DNA from: Pseudomonadota bacterium
GTDB taxonomy: Bacteria > Pseudomonadota > Gammaproteobacteria > Xanthomonadales > Rhodanobacteraceae
Direction of reading: 5' to 3'
Assembly: GCA_021783385.1 (NCBI GenBank)
Contig: JAJXTX010000075.1
Coordinates: 1-10,715, forward strand
DNA length: 10,715 nt
The notes beneath the pieces were generated by a model. The model was not told the DNA's origin. It saw only the letters and a program-made list of their open reading frames with translations, and searched no databases. Of this stretch, positions 1 through 6,301 are shown one piece after another. The number at the start of each line of letters is the position of its first letter. Positions within the stretch are counted from its first letter, which is position 1. The position numbers and the translations under genes are program-made.

Positions 1-64
1 GCCCACACAATTCACCTGTGCACACTGTCAAAGATCAATCACTTGCAACCTGTTTCTCGGTTGC
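1..64 (-). promoter_or_regulatory. rRNA operon leader with boxB, boxA and boxC antitermination elements
   Basis: Read on the minus strand, this is the transcribed leader upstream of a 16S rRNA gene that lies beyond the left edge. In order there is a boxB-type hairpin (arms GCAACC 59-64 and GGTTGC 45-50, 8-nt loop), a boxA-like TGATCTTTGACA (37-26) and a boxC-like TTGTGTGGGC (10-1). E. coli rrn leaders have the same order, with boxA TGCTCTTTAACA and boxC CTGTGTGGGC. In that system boxA and boxB recruit the Nus factors that make RNA polymerase resist Rho while it copies untranslated rRNA, and the leader also takes part in 16S processing. The element order and spacing are read directly. The presence of 16S rRNA next door is inference, because no mature rRNA sequence lies in the window. 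Confidence 0.8.
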
Positions 65-87
65 CACTCAGAACCTTTCGTCCCGGG

Positions 88-125
88 TGAGCCGCCCATT
101 CTATATCGTTTTTTCCGACCGTCAA
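88..125 (-). promoter_or_regulatory. rRNA operon promoter (P1-like)
   Basis: On the minus strand there is a -35 box TTGACG (125-120), a 16-bp spacer and a -10 box TAGAAT (103-98). A GC-rich discriminator GGGCGGC (97-91) follows, and the start site is expected near 88-90. An A/T-richer patch at about 137-146 sits where an UP element would lie. The 16-bp spacing and GC-rich discriminator are typical of stringently controlled rRNA promoters, in which ppGpp and DksA shut down initiation. The boxB-boxA-boxC leader begins about 25 nt further downstream, which strongly supports the call. Regulation by ppGpp is inferred from the promoter design. Confidence 0.75.
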
Positions 126-145
126 CAGCTGCAAGACAATTTCTT

Positions 146-339
146 TGCGCTGCTGGCGACCATCACCCTGCCACGAGAGGACGTTTCGCCGAAGGGGCAT
201 GAAGTGTAGCGCCACGCCCATCATCTGGGAAGAGGCCCGACACGATCCGGCGAAAGATCTTCGCCCGCAGTCGCATTGTTACAGCCAACGACCTGGAGGG
301 ATGCTGCAGGAATTTGTCCGGACAGCGGTGCCCACAGAT
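146..339. other. Non-coding stretch upstream of the rRNA promoter
   Basis: I see no convincing gene here. Open frames in this stretch lack a ribosome site and have no recognisable protein pattern. There is one 6-bp hairpin (GGCGAA 249-254 and TTCGCC 260-265, 5-nt loop) without a T tract. It lies downstream of the small minus-strand frame 340-528 and could be a weak terminator or protein site. A weak -10-like TACACT (208-203, minus) has only a poor -35 and is not called as a second rRNA promoter. Confidence 0.4.
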
Positions 340-528
340 TCAATGGCAAGGATCATCCGCGGGCCGCTGGGCAGGCCAGCTGCTGAACACCGAAGATAGG
401 GCAGGGCCGCTGCGCTGACCCGCGGCCACGCGTGCATCCAGCAGGCCGACACGATAGGGAACAAGGTCCTCTGGCCGCAGCTTTTCCAGCGCGGCCCAAT
501 CATCTTCGAACGGAATGAACTGCTGCAT
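340..528 (-). CDS. Small unrecognised protein, possibly a gene remnant
   Basis: I do not recognise this 62-residue frame. The ATG at 528 follows a good ribosome site (AGGAG, six bases before the start). The N-terminal half looks like a real globular protein: residues 1-30 include QQFIPFEDDW and DLVPYRVGLL, with charged and hydrophobic residues alternating as in a folded domain. The last 30 residues are rich in Ser, Pro and Ala and look less protein-like. The same frame also stays open upstream without a stop back to the rubredoxin TGA at 637, and encodes a plausible DVLAHIRAIAPQEHP just before the ATG. No ATG, GTG or TTG lies in that upstream part. It may be a short genuine gene, or a longer gene that has lost its start or C-terminus. 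It lies between rubredoxin and the rRNA promoter on the same strand. Confidence 0.4.
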   Translation of the reverse strand: MQQFIPFEDDWAALEKLRPEDLVPYRVGLLDARVAAGQRSGPALSSVFSSWPAQRPADDPCH

Positions 529-636
529 CGGATGCTCCTGCGGCGCGATCGCGCGGATGTGCGCAAGGACATCAGAACAGAGGAACCGGCCGATGCCATG
601 ACCGATTCGGGACTTTTCCGGGCAGCCGAAGGCTGA

Positions 637-834
637 TCAGTCGAGTTCGATCATCTCGAAATCATCCTTGGTGGTACCGCAGTCCGGGCAGGTCCATGTC
701 TGCGGCACGTCTTCCCAGCGGGTGCCGGCGACGATGCCTTCGTCTGGCACACCCACGGCTTCATCGTAGATGTAGCCGCAGACGACGCACATCCACTTGC
801 GCAAGGGCTTGGTTTCGGTGGAACTCTGGCTCAT
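637..834 (-). CDS. Rubredoxin
   Basis: This is a 65-residue one-electron carrier with a single iron held by four cysteines. It shows the two rubredoxin knuckles, CVVCG at residues 16-20 and CPDCG at 49-53. Between them are the usual YIYDEAVG and PDEGI segments and a WTCPDCG tail. Length and motif spacing match stand-alone cytoplasmic rubredoxins. The ATG at 834 is preferred because it leaves a short N-terminus before the first knuckle. Upstream there is only a weak AGAAG-type ribosome site. A 5-bp hairpin (623-635) follows the stop without a T tract. The gene is divergent from thiE-hemL, with 110 bp between the starts. Its electron partner, such as an alkane hydroxylase or an oxidative-stress enzyme, is not visible here, so its exact role is open. 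Confidence 0.95.
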   Translation of the reverse strand: MSQSSTETKPLRKWMCVVCGYIYDEAVGVPDEGIVAGTRWEDVPQTWTCPDCGTTKDDFEMIELD

Positions 835-872
835 GGTGCGGCTTCTTTCATCACAGATTGAATGGCACATTC

Positions 873-895
873 TCGCAACTCGCCCGGCATTGCGA
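873..895. promoter_or_regulatory. Inverted repeat in the rubredoxin/thiE divergent spacer
   Basis: Perfect 6-bp arms TCGCAA (873-878) and TTGCGA (890-895) flank an 11-bp centre between the two divergent genes. The spacing of about 17 bp between arm centres would suit a dimeric regulator. The right-hand arm region also offers a poor -35-like TTGCGA on the minus strand. A match of this length can arise by chance, so it is only a candidate operator. Confidence 0.2.
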
Positions 896-933
896 AAGCA
901 TGCCGAGACGCTCGCTCTCCCATCCGCTTCATT

Positions 934-947
934 GAGGTGATGATTTG
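934..947 (+). promoter_or_regulatory. Ribosome site that fixes the TTG start of thiE
   Basis: GAGGTGA (934-940) is a near-perfect anti-16S match, and seven bases separate GAGG from the TTG at 945. The nearby GTG at 937 and ATG at 940 both run into a TGA (944-946) within two to three codons and cannot start ThiE. The TTG is therefore the natural start. A rare start codon usually lowers translation. Confidence 0.65.
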
Positions 948-1583
948 AACCATTGGCTGTTGCCGGCAACCCGCGGCCTGTATGCGATCACGAACGGGCC
1001 GCGCCCCGATTTGCCGGCGGTCATGGCACAGGCGCTGGCCGGTGGCGCACGCGTGCTGCAATATCGTGACGAGAGTGATGATTCAACGCGACGACAGCAC
1101 GAAGCCACCGCGCTGCGGCAGCTGTGCCGGGCGCATGGCGTGCCGTTGATCATCGACGCCGATGTGGCGCTGGCGCTGGCCGTGAGTGCGGATGGCGTGC
1201 ATCTGGACGACGTTGCAAGCCTCGGCAGCGCCCGCGCCGCGCTGGGAGACCGGGCAATCATCGGGGTGTCCTGCCGCGATTCGCTGCAGTCCGCGCAAGA
1301 GGCCGTGCGCGCCGGCGCAAGCTATGTCTCTTTCGGTGCGTTTTTTCACTCGCGAACCAAACCGCTGGCACCCCGCGCCCCGCTCGACCTTCTGAGGCAA
1401 AGCGCCGCGCTGGGAGTGCCGCGGGTGGCGATTGGCGGCATCACGCCGGACAATGGCCGCTTGCTGATCGAGGCCGGCGCGGACTATCTGGCTGCGATCT
1501 CGGCGGTATTCGACGCAAGCGACGTGCGCGACGCGGCCCAACGCATCAGCGATCTTTACTCATCCCCTTCCGGAACACCTTGA
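945..1583 (+). CDS. thiE: Thiamine-phosphate synthase (ThiE family), divergent active site
   Basis: ThiE joins hydroxymethylpyrimidine diphosphate and carboxythiazole phosphate to make thiamine phosphate in the cytoplasm. This 212-residue protein has the family length and a TIM-barrel pattern: GLYAIT near residue 11, LQYRDES near 38, PLIIDAD near 66, DGVHL near 82, IGVSC near 103, [11 protein letters not shown] near 119-130 and AIGGITPDN near 153. Against the usual family pattern three positions are changed. The Lys after the barrel Arg (QYRxK) is Glu, and the Asn-Asp pair of the IINDD motif is Asp-Ala. The loop after DGVHL is one residue short, so the metal-binding Asp may also be shifted. 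The later Lys (SRTK) and phosphate-binding GGI are kept. It overlaps hemL by one base, which suggests coupled translation. A TenI-like or altered-specificity enzyme is possible, but the key TenI His is not seen. Family membership is sure, activity less so. Confidence 0.85.
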   Translation: MNHWLLPATRGLYAITNGPRPDLPAVMAQALAGGARVLQYRDESDDSTRRQHEATALRQLCRAHGVPLIIDADVALALAVSADGVHLDDVASLGSARAALGDRAIIGVSCRDSLQSAQEAVRAGASYVSFGAFFHSRTKPLAPRAPLDLLRQSAALGVPRVAIGGITPDNGRLLIEAGADYLAAISAVFDASDVRDAAQRISDLYSSPSGTP

Positions 1584-2866
1584 TGACCAGCAACCACGAT
1601 CTTTTCCAGCGCGCGTTGAAACACATGCCGGGCGGCGTGAACTCGCCGGTGCGCGCATTCAAGTCGGTGGGCGGTGAGCCGTTCTTCACGGCGCGCGCCG
1701 ATGGCGCCTACCTGTGGGACGTGGAGGGGAAGCGGTATATAGATTATGTGGGCTCGTGGGGGCCGATGATTGCCGGGCACAACCATCCGGCGGTGCGCGC
1801 AGCGGTCGAACGCGCGATAGGTAACGGCCTGTCGTTCGGCACGCCCTGTCCGGCAGAAGTGGTCATGGCCGAGACGATCACGCGACTGATCCCCTCGGTC
1901 GAGATGGTGCGCATGGTCAACTCCGGTACCGAAGCGACCATGTCGGCGATCCGTCTCGCGCGCGGCGCCACCGGACGCAGCAAGATCGTGAAGTTCGAGG
2001 GCTGCTATCACGGCCATGGCGACAGCTTTCTGGTGAAGGCCGGCTCCGGTGCGCTGACGTTCGGCGTACCGACCTCGCCGGGAGTGCCCAAGGCGAATGC
2101 CGACCTCACCCTCACCCTGCCCTACAACGATCTCGCCGCGGCCCGCGCGCTGTTTGCCGAGCACGGCGCGCAGGTCGCCGGCCTGATCATCGAGCCGGTC
2201 GCCGGCAACATGAACTGCATTGCGCCGCTGGATGGCTATCTGCCGGCCCTGCGTGAGCTGTGCACACAGCATGGCGTGCTGCTGATCTTCGATGAGGTGA
2301 TGACCGGCTTTCGGGTGGCGCTCGGTGGCGCGCAGGCGCACTACGGCGTGCAGCCGGACCTGACCTGTTTCGGCAAGATCATCGGCGGCGGCATGCCGGT
2401 GGGTGCGTACGGTGGACGCCGCGACCTGATGGATCAGATCGCTCCGGCCGGTCCGATCTACCAGGCCGGCACCCTCAGTGGCAACCCGGTGGCGATGGCC
2501 GCCGGGCTTGCCATGCTGGAGCTGATCCAGGCGCCGGGCTTCCACCAGCAGCTCGCCGAGCGCACGCAGCAGCTGTGCGACGGCCTGCAGGCGGTGGCCG
2601 ACGCCGAGGGCGTTCCCTTCAGCACTAACTGCGTCGGCGGAATGTTCGGACTGTTCTTCAGCGCGGGAAAGGTATCCACCTACGCGCAGGCCACCGCCGC
2701 CGACAGCGCCATGTTCAACCGCTTCTTCCACGGCATGCTCAAGCGCGGCGTGTATCTGGCGCCATCGGCGTTCGAGGCTGGCTTCATGTCCAGCGCGCAC
2801 AGCGCGCAGGATCTCGCCGACACGCTGGAGGCCGCGCGCGAGGCGCTGCGCGAAGCCAGGGCTTGA
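1583..2866 (+). CDS. hemL: Glutamate-1-semialdehyde 2,1-aminomutase
   Basis: HemL moves the amino group of glutamate-1-semialdehyde to give 5-aminolevulinate, the last step of the C5 route into heme and other tetrapyrroles. The 427-residue product matches the family length. It begins with the typical [20 protein letters not shown] and carries [15 protein letters not shown] (113-127), a YHGHGD loop (142-147), FDEVMTGFR (236-244) with the cofactor-binding Asp237, and Lys265 in [16 protein letters not shown] for the pyridoxal phosphate Schiff base. The start ATG shares its A with the last base of the thiE stop (TGATG), so ribosomes finishing thiE can restart here. There is no separate promoter. 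The stop lies one base from the stop of the convergent glyoxalase gene. Confidence 0.98.
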   Translation: MTSNHDLFQRALKHMPGGVNSPVRAFKSVGGEPFFTARADGAYLWDVEGKRYIDYVGSWGPMIAGHNHPAVRAAVERAIGNGLSFGTPCPAEVVMAETITRLIPSVEMVRMVNSGTEATMSAIRLARGATGRSKIVKFEGCYHGHGDSFLVKAGSGALTFGVPTSPGVPKANADLTLTLPYNDLAAARALFAEHGAQVAGLIIEPVAGNMNCIAPLDGYLPALRELCTQHGVLLIFDEVMTGFRVALGGAQAHYGVQPDLTCFGKIIGGGMPVGAYGGRRDLMDQIAPAGPIYQAGTLSGNPVAMAAGLAMLELIQAPGFHQQLAERTQQLCDGLQAVADAEGVPFSTNCVGGMFGLFFSAGKVSTYAQATAADSAMFNRFFHGMLKRGVYLAPSAFEAGFMSSAHSAQDLADTLEAAREALREARA

Positions 2867-2867
2867 A

Positions 2868-3287
2868 TCACCAGCTGCCGCTGTTGGGCATCGACAGCCA
2901 CGGCTCCTGCGGCGGCAGCTGGCCGTGCTGCAACAGCTCGATCGAGATCAGATCGGGGGAGCGCACGAACGCCATGTGGCCATCGCGCGGCGGCCGGTGG
3001 ATGGTGTAGCCGAGCGCCTGCAGTCGCGCGCAGGTGGCGTAGATGTTCTCCACGCGAAACGCGAGGTGGCCGAAATTGCGCGCCGAACCGTAGTCTTCCT
3101 GCGAACCCCAGTTGAAGGTCAGCTCGATCTCGGCATCCGGGCTATCGGCAGCGGCAAGAAACACCAGCGTGTACTTGCCCTCGGGCACCTCCTTGCGACG
3201 CACCTCGCGCAAGCCAAGCCCGTCGCAGTAGAAACGCAGCGAGGCGTCGAGATCACGCACGCGCACCATGCTGTGCAGATATTTCAT
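2868..3287 (-). CDS. gloA: Glyoxalase I-like protein (lactoylglutathione lyase, VOC family)
   Basis: This 139-residue VOC-fold enzyme most likely isomerises the glutathione-methylglyoxal hemithioacetal to S-lactoylglutathione. The four metal ligands of bacterial glyoxalase I are visible at the expected spacing: His5 ([10 protein letters not shown]), Glu55 (EIELTFNWG), His74 (FGHLAFRV) and Glu117 (ISIELLQ). The IELTFNWG and FGHLAF blocks are especially close to E. coli GloA, which is a nickel enzyme. The ATG at 3287 is chosen over an in-frame ATG at 3341 because it aligns with the family N-terminus, has an AGGA site eight bases upstream, and leaves room for the argD stop at 3328. With argD 40 bp upstream it probably forms a two-gene transcript. 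Substrate choice within the VOC family cannot be proved from sequence. Confidence 0.85.
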   Translation of the reverse strand: MKYLHSMVRVRDLDASLRFYCDGLGLREVRRKEVPEGKYTLVFLAAADSPDAEIELTFNWGSQEDYGSARNFGHLAFRVENIYATCARLQALGYTIHRPPRDGHMAFVRSPDLISIELLQHGQLPPQEPWLSMPNSGSW

Positions 3288-3327
3288 CGGAAGTTTCCTG
3301 TGTGGCGAAAGTTTCTGAGCGGGGATG

Positions 3328-4554
3328 TCAGCCTGCCGCAAAACGGCTCAACGCCGCGTGCAGGCGGGCCAGCCCCTCGGCCAGTTCGGTGTCGCTGATG
3401 GTCAGCGGCGGCACGAAGCGCAGCACGTCCGGCCCGGCCTGCAACAGCAACAGGCCATGCGCGGCGGCATGGTCGAGGACGCTGCCAGCCTTGCCCTTGC
3501 AGCGCCCGGCCAGCACCGCGCCAATCATCAGGCCGCGCCCGCGCACTTCGGCAAACAGGTCGAGCTCGCGGTTGATCGCGGCCAGACCATCGCGCAGCGC
3601 CTGCGCCTGCCGCTGCACGTTCGCCAGCACCGCTGGCGAGGCCAGTTTGGCCAGCGCCACGCGCGCCACCGCGGCGGCCATCGGGTTGCCGCCGAAGGTG
3701 GTGCCGTGCGCGCCGTACTGCATCACCTGCGCCACCTTGCTGCCGGCCAGCATCGCGCCGATCGGAAAGCCGCAGCCGAGCGCCTTGGCCAGCGTCACGA
3801 TGTCCGGCTGCACCTGATCCTGCACATGCGCAAACAGCGTGCCGGTGCGGCCCATGCCGCACTGGATCTCGTCCAGCACCAGCAGCGCATCGTGCGCATC
3901 GCACAGCTCGCGCACGCGCGCGATGAAACCGGGCGCGGCCGGCAGCACGCCGCCTTCGCCCTGCACCGGCTCCAGCATCACCGCGGCGATGTCGCCAGCG
4001 GCAAACGCAGCCTCCAGCGCCGGCGCATCGTTGAAATCGAGGTAGCGAAAGCCCCCCGGCAGCGGTTCGTAGCCTTCCTGGTATTTCGGCTGCGCGGTGG
4101 CGGTGACCGTGGCCAGCGTGCGGCCGTGGAACGAACCGCGGAAAGTGACGATGACGCGTCGCTCCGGTGGTCGCCCCTGCGCCGCCGCCCACTTGCGCAC
4201 CAGCTTGATCGCCGCCTCGTTCGCTTCCGCACCGGAGTTGCACAGGAATACGCGCTCGGCGAAGCCCGACGCGTTCACCAGTTCCTCGGCCAGCCGCAGC
4301 GGCGGCTCGGTGTAGAACACGTTGCTGGCGTGCCACAGCTTGTGCGCCTGCGTGGTCAGCGCGGCCAGCAGATCCGGGTCCTGATGGCCGAGCGCATTCA
4401 CCGCAATGCCCGCGCCGAAGTCGATGTAGTCGCGCCCCTGCGTGTCCCACACCCGGGCGCCCTTGCCGTGATCGAGCACCAGCTCGCGCGGCTGGTACAC
4501 CGACAGCCAGTAGCGCTTGGCGAGATCGATCAGGTGGCTGTCGTGGGCTGGCAT
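3328..4554 (-). CDS. argD: Acetylornithine/succinyldiaminopimelate aminotransferase
   Basis: This class III pyridoxal-phosphate aminotransferase has 408 residues, against about 406 in E. coli. It is expected to convert N-acetylglutamate semialdehyde to N-acetylornithine in arginine synthesis, and the matching step in the diaminopimelate route to lysine. Visible motifs are [10 protein letters not shown] (75-84), [12 protein letters not shown] (106-117), [11 protein letters not shown] (138-148), [10 protein letters not shown] (193-202), [12 protein letters not shown] (227-238) with cofactor Asp228, Lys257 in [14 protein letters not shown], and TTFGGNP (285-291). The ATG at 4554 matches the family start, and only a weak GGAA site precedes it. 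Longer in-frame readings upstream lose protein character. A close relative such as ornithine or succinylornithine transaminase cannot be excluded. It heads a likely pair with the glyoxalase gene. Confidence 0.88.
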   Translation of the reverse strand: MPAHDSHLIDLAKRYWLSVYQPRELVLDHGKGARVWDTQGRDYIDFGAGIAVNALGHQDPDLLAALTTQAHKLWHASNVFYTEPPLRLAEELVNASGFAERVFLCNSGAEANEAAIKLVRKWAAAQGRPPERRVIVTFRGSFHGRTLATVTATAQPKYQEGYEPLPGGFRYLDFNDAPALEAAFAAGDIAAVMLEPVQGEGGVLPAAPGFIARVRELCDAHDALLVLDEIQCGMGRTGTLFAHVQDQVQPDIVTLAKALGCGFPIGAMLAGSKVAQVMQYGAHGTTFGGNPMAAAVARVALAKLASPAVLANVQRQAQALRDGLAAINRELDLFAEVRGRGLMIGAVLAGRCKGKAGSVLDHAAAHGLLLLQAGPDVLRFVPPLTISDTELAEGLARLHAALSRFAAG

Positions 4555-4627
4555 GGTGATTCCGGCGGTCGTCCGGTTTGCCACCGGCGGGCGTGAGCTG
4601 GGGAAACCCGGATCGGGCAGCCGGCGA

Positions 4628-4656
4628 ATCGTAAGTCGTCTCACTCCGCCTTGCAC
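4628..4656 (-). promoter_or_regulatory. Possible argD promoter
   Basis: On the minus strand GTGCAA (4656-4651) and TACGAT (4633-4628) are 17 bp apart. The start site is expected near 4620, about 66 nt before the argD ATG. The -35 matches consensus at only three of six positions and the -10 at four. It is the best candidate I found in the 235-bp spacer, but it is weak. Confidence 0.25.
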
Positions 4657-4767
4657 GATCCTCGACAGCTTTGGAATGCGGTTCGGCAAGCTGACTGCTC
4701 TTCGAAATGCCTTCGCGTCGCTGTTCACGCGACCAGGACGCATCGGACTTGCTGCGCGCTTGCGGGC

Positions 4768-4788
4768 GCCCGCCGCTGTGTGGCGGGC
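4768..4788 (-). terminator. GC-rich hairpin after the dehydrogenase gene
   Basis: Directly after the stop codon of the short-chain dehydrogenase, a perfect 7-bp stem (GCCCGCC and GGCGGGC, 7-nt loop) forms on the minus strand. No T tract follows, so it is not a classical intrinsic terminator. It may act with Rho or protect the mRNA 3' end. Its place at the end of the adk-mpl-LON-SDR run fits transcript termination. Confidence 0.4.
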
Positions 4789-4789
4789 C

Positions 4790-5608
4790 TCAGTCGAGAA
4801 AAAGATCCGGCAGCAGCGCTGCACCGGGCTGCACGGCGTAGGCATCGAAATCGCTGACTCCGGCTTCGCGCAGGACCTCCTCGTCGATCGCGAAATGCCC
4901 GCTGTACCCGCCCGCGGGGCGCGTGAGGATGGCATGCGCGGCATCGGCGACGATGTCGGGTCTGCGGCAGTGCTCCGGCTGCACGCCTTCGATCATGCCG
5001 ATTGCCGCGGTAGCGATTACCGTGCGCGGCCACAGCGCGTTCACCGCAATGCCGAGCGGGGCAAACTCCGCGCTCATCCCCAGCACGCACAGGCTCATGC
5101 CGTACTTGGCGATGGTGTAGGCGGTATGCGGTGCGAACCACTTCGGGTCGAGATTGGGCGGTGGCGACAGCATCAGCACATGCGGATTGGCCGCCTGCCG
5201 CAGATACGGCAGGCAGCTCTGGGTGACCAGGAAGGTGCCGCGCGTATTGACCTGGTGCATCAGGTCGTAGCGCTTCACCGGCGTCTCCGCGGTGCCGGCC
5301 AGCCAGATCGCGCTGGCGTTGTTGACCACGATATCGATGCCGCCGAAATGCTCGGCAGCCTGCACGGCGGCGGCGCGTACCTGGCTCTCCTCGCGGATAT
5401 CGACCTGCAGCGCCAGCGCCTTGCCGCCTGCCGCCTCGACCGCTGCCGCGGCGGTGTGGATGGTGCCGGGCAATTTCGGGTTGGCCACGCTGCTCTTGGC
5501 GGCGATCACGATGTTGGCACCATCGCGGGCGGCGCGCAGCGCGATTGCCAGCCCGATGCCGCGCGAGGCACCGGTGATGAACAGGGTTTTGCCGGTCAGG
5601 TCGCCCAT
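4790..5608 (-). CDS. HSDL2-like short-chain dehydrogenase/reductase
   Basis: This 272-residue NAD(P)-dependent oxidoreductase has the Rossmann fold of the classical SDR family. It shows the TGASRGIG dinucleotide motif (12-19), NNAS (96-99), Asn121 in NTRGTF, Ser148, and the catalytic Tyr164 and Lys168 in YTIAKYG. The segment LSPPPNLDPKWF, then AYTIAKYGMSLCVLGM and VNALWPRT, is characteristic of the hydroxysteroid dehydrogenase-like protein 2 (HSDL2) subgroup. Animal HSDL2 carries a C-terminal SCP2 lipid-binding domain that is absent here. The real substrate is unknown, and fatty-acid or lipid-related carbonyl or alcohol groups are a guess from the subgroup. A GGAG site lies nine bases before the ATG. 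It is the last gene of the minus-strand run, 43 bp after the LON-domain gene. Confidence 0.88.
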   Translation of the reverse strand: MGDLTGKTLFITGASRGIGLAIALRAARDGANIVIAAKSSVANPKLPGTIHTAAAAVEAAGGKALALQVDIREESQVRAAAVQAAEHFGGIDIVVNNASAIWLAGTAETPVKRYDLMHQVNTRGTFLVTQSCLPYLRQAANPHVLMLSPPPNLDPKWFAPHTAYTIAKYGMSLCVLGMSAEFAPLGIAVNALWPRTVIATAAIGMIEGVQPEHCRRPDIVADAAHAILTRPAGGYSGHFAIDEEVLREAGVSDFDAYAVQPGAALLPDLFLD

Positions 5609-5651
5609 CGGTAACTGCTCCGTCGAAAGCGTCAGCGGGAGTGCCGGCGCG

Positions 5652-6254
5652 TCATGGCTTCTGGAAGCGCGGCAAAATGTCGCGCAATTCTGCCAGCCGT
5701 TGCAGCGGGTCCTCCAGTTCGAGCATGTGCTGCTGCTCGGGCGGACTCAGCGGCAACAGCTCGGCCAGCCGGAAGCCCAGCCAGCTGGCGTCGTCATAGG
5801 CGCTGCGTGGAGCGTGCCGCCAGTGCGGCGCCATCGTCTCGATCAGTCGCTCCAGAATGCTTTGCAGCAGGGCGAATTCCACCGGCACCGGCTGTTCGGC
5901 CTCGGCCGGCCACACCTCGACCTCGCCGCGCAGCAGGCCGTTGGCGCGCACCCGGCTGCGCACCACGCGGAAGCGCAGGCCGCCCTCGGCCACGATACCG
6001 AGCAGGCCATCCTCGTCGCGGTCAAAATCGCTGATCCGGGCGATGGTGCCGATTGCTGCCGGCAGCGCGGGCAGGCCGGTTTCGTCGCCGTCCAGGATCA
6101 GGCACACGCCAAAGCCGGTTGCCTGCCGCGTGCATTCGCGCACGAGATCGAGATAGCGCGGCTCGAAGATGCGCAGCTGCAGCTGGCCGCCGGGAAACAG
6201 CACGCAGGCCAGCGGAAACAGCGGCAGCTCGATCAGCGCGGACGGGACAGCCAT
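5652..6254 (-). CDS. LON peptidase substrate-binding domain protein
   Basis: This 200-residue protein corresponds to the N-terminal LON substrate-binding domain alone, with no AAA+ ATPase or Ser-Lys protease part. The family start IELPLFPLACVLFPGGQLQLRIFEPRY (from residue 8) is clear, followed by FGVCLI (48-53), GTIARI (69-74), GLLGIVAEGGLRFRV (83-97) and a helical C-terminal half. Such stand-alone proteins are common in bacteria, and their role is not settled. A peptide-binding or adaptor function is a guess. The ATG at 6254 is fixed by the family N-terminus. No ribosome site precedes it, but a TACACT box ends six bases upstream, which suggests a leaderless mRNA in addition to readthrough from mpl, 47 bp upstream. 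Confidence 0.93.
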   Translation of the reverse strand: MAVPSALIELPLFPLACVLFPGGQLQLRIFEPRYLDLVRECTRQATGFGVCLILDGDETGLPALPAAIGTIARISDFDRDEDGLLGIVAEGGLRFRVVRSRVRANGLLRGEVEVWPAEAEQPVPVEFALLQSILERLIETMAPHWRHAPRSAYDDASWLGFRLAELLPLSPPEQQHMLELEDPLQRLAELRDILPRFQKP

Positions 6255-6260
6255 GCCGGC

Positions 6261-6266
6261 AGTGTA
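6261..6266 (-). promoter_or_regulatory. -10 box for a likely leaderless transcript of the LON-domain gene
   Basis: TACACT on the minus strand is followed by six bases (GCCGGC) and then the ATG, so transcription would start on or next to the A of the start codon. There is no Shine-Dalgarno sequence between them. A good -35 is missing: the nearest TTGTCG is 21 bp upstream. Leaderless starts with this -10 to ATG spacing are known in xanthomonads and other bacteria. Confidence 0.4.
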
Positions 6267-6301
6267 GCCAGTGCGGTGCAGCCGCCGCGACAACGCCCGA
6301 T

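Noticed and set aside
18..209. A 63-codon plus-strand frame over the rRNA promoter and leader
   Set aside because: It has no ribosome site and its sequence is explained by the minus-strand rRNA promoter and boxB-boxA-boxC elements.
203..229. A second minus-strand rRNA promoter (TTCCCA, 17 bp, TACACT)
   Set aside because: The -35 match is poor and there is no supporting discriminator. The promoter at 98-125 explains the leader well.
1556..2800. A 414-codon minus-strand frame opposite hemL
   Set aside because: Long antisense frames are common in GC-rich genes. The product is rich in Arg, His and Gly with no family pattern, while hemL is certain.
3325..4596. A 423-codon plus-strand frame opposite argD
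   Set aside because: It is an antisense shadow with biased composition and no recognisable motif. ArgD has full family motifs on the other strand.
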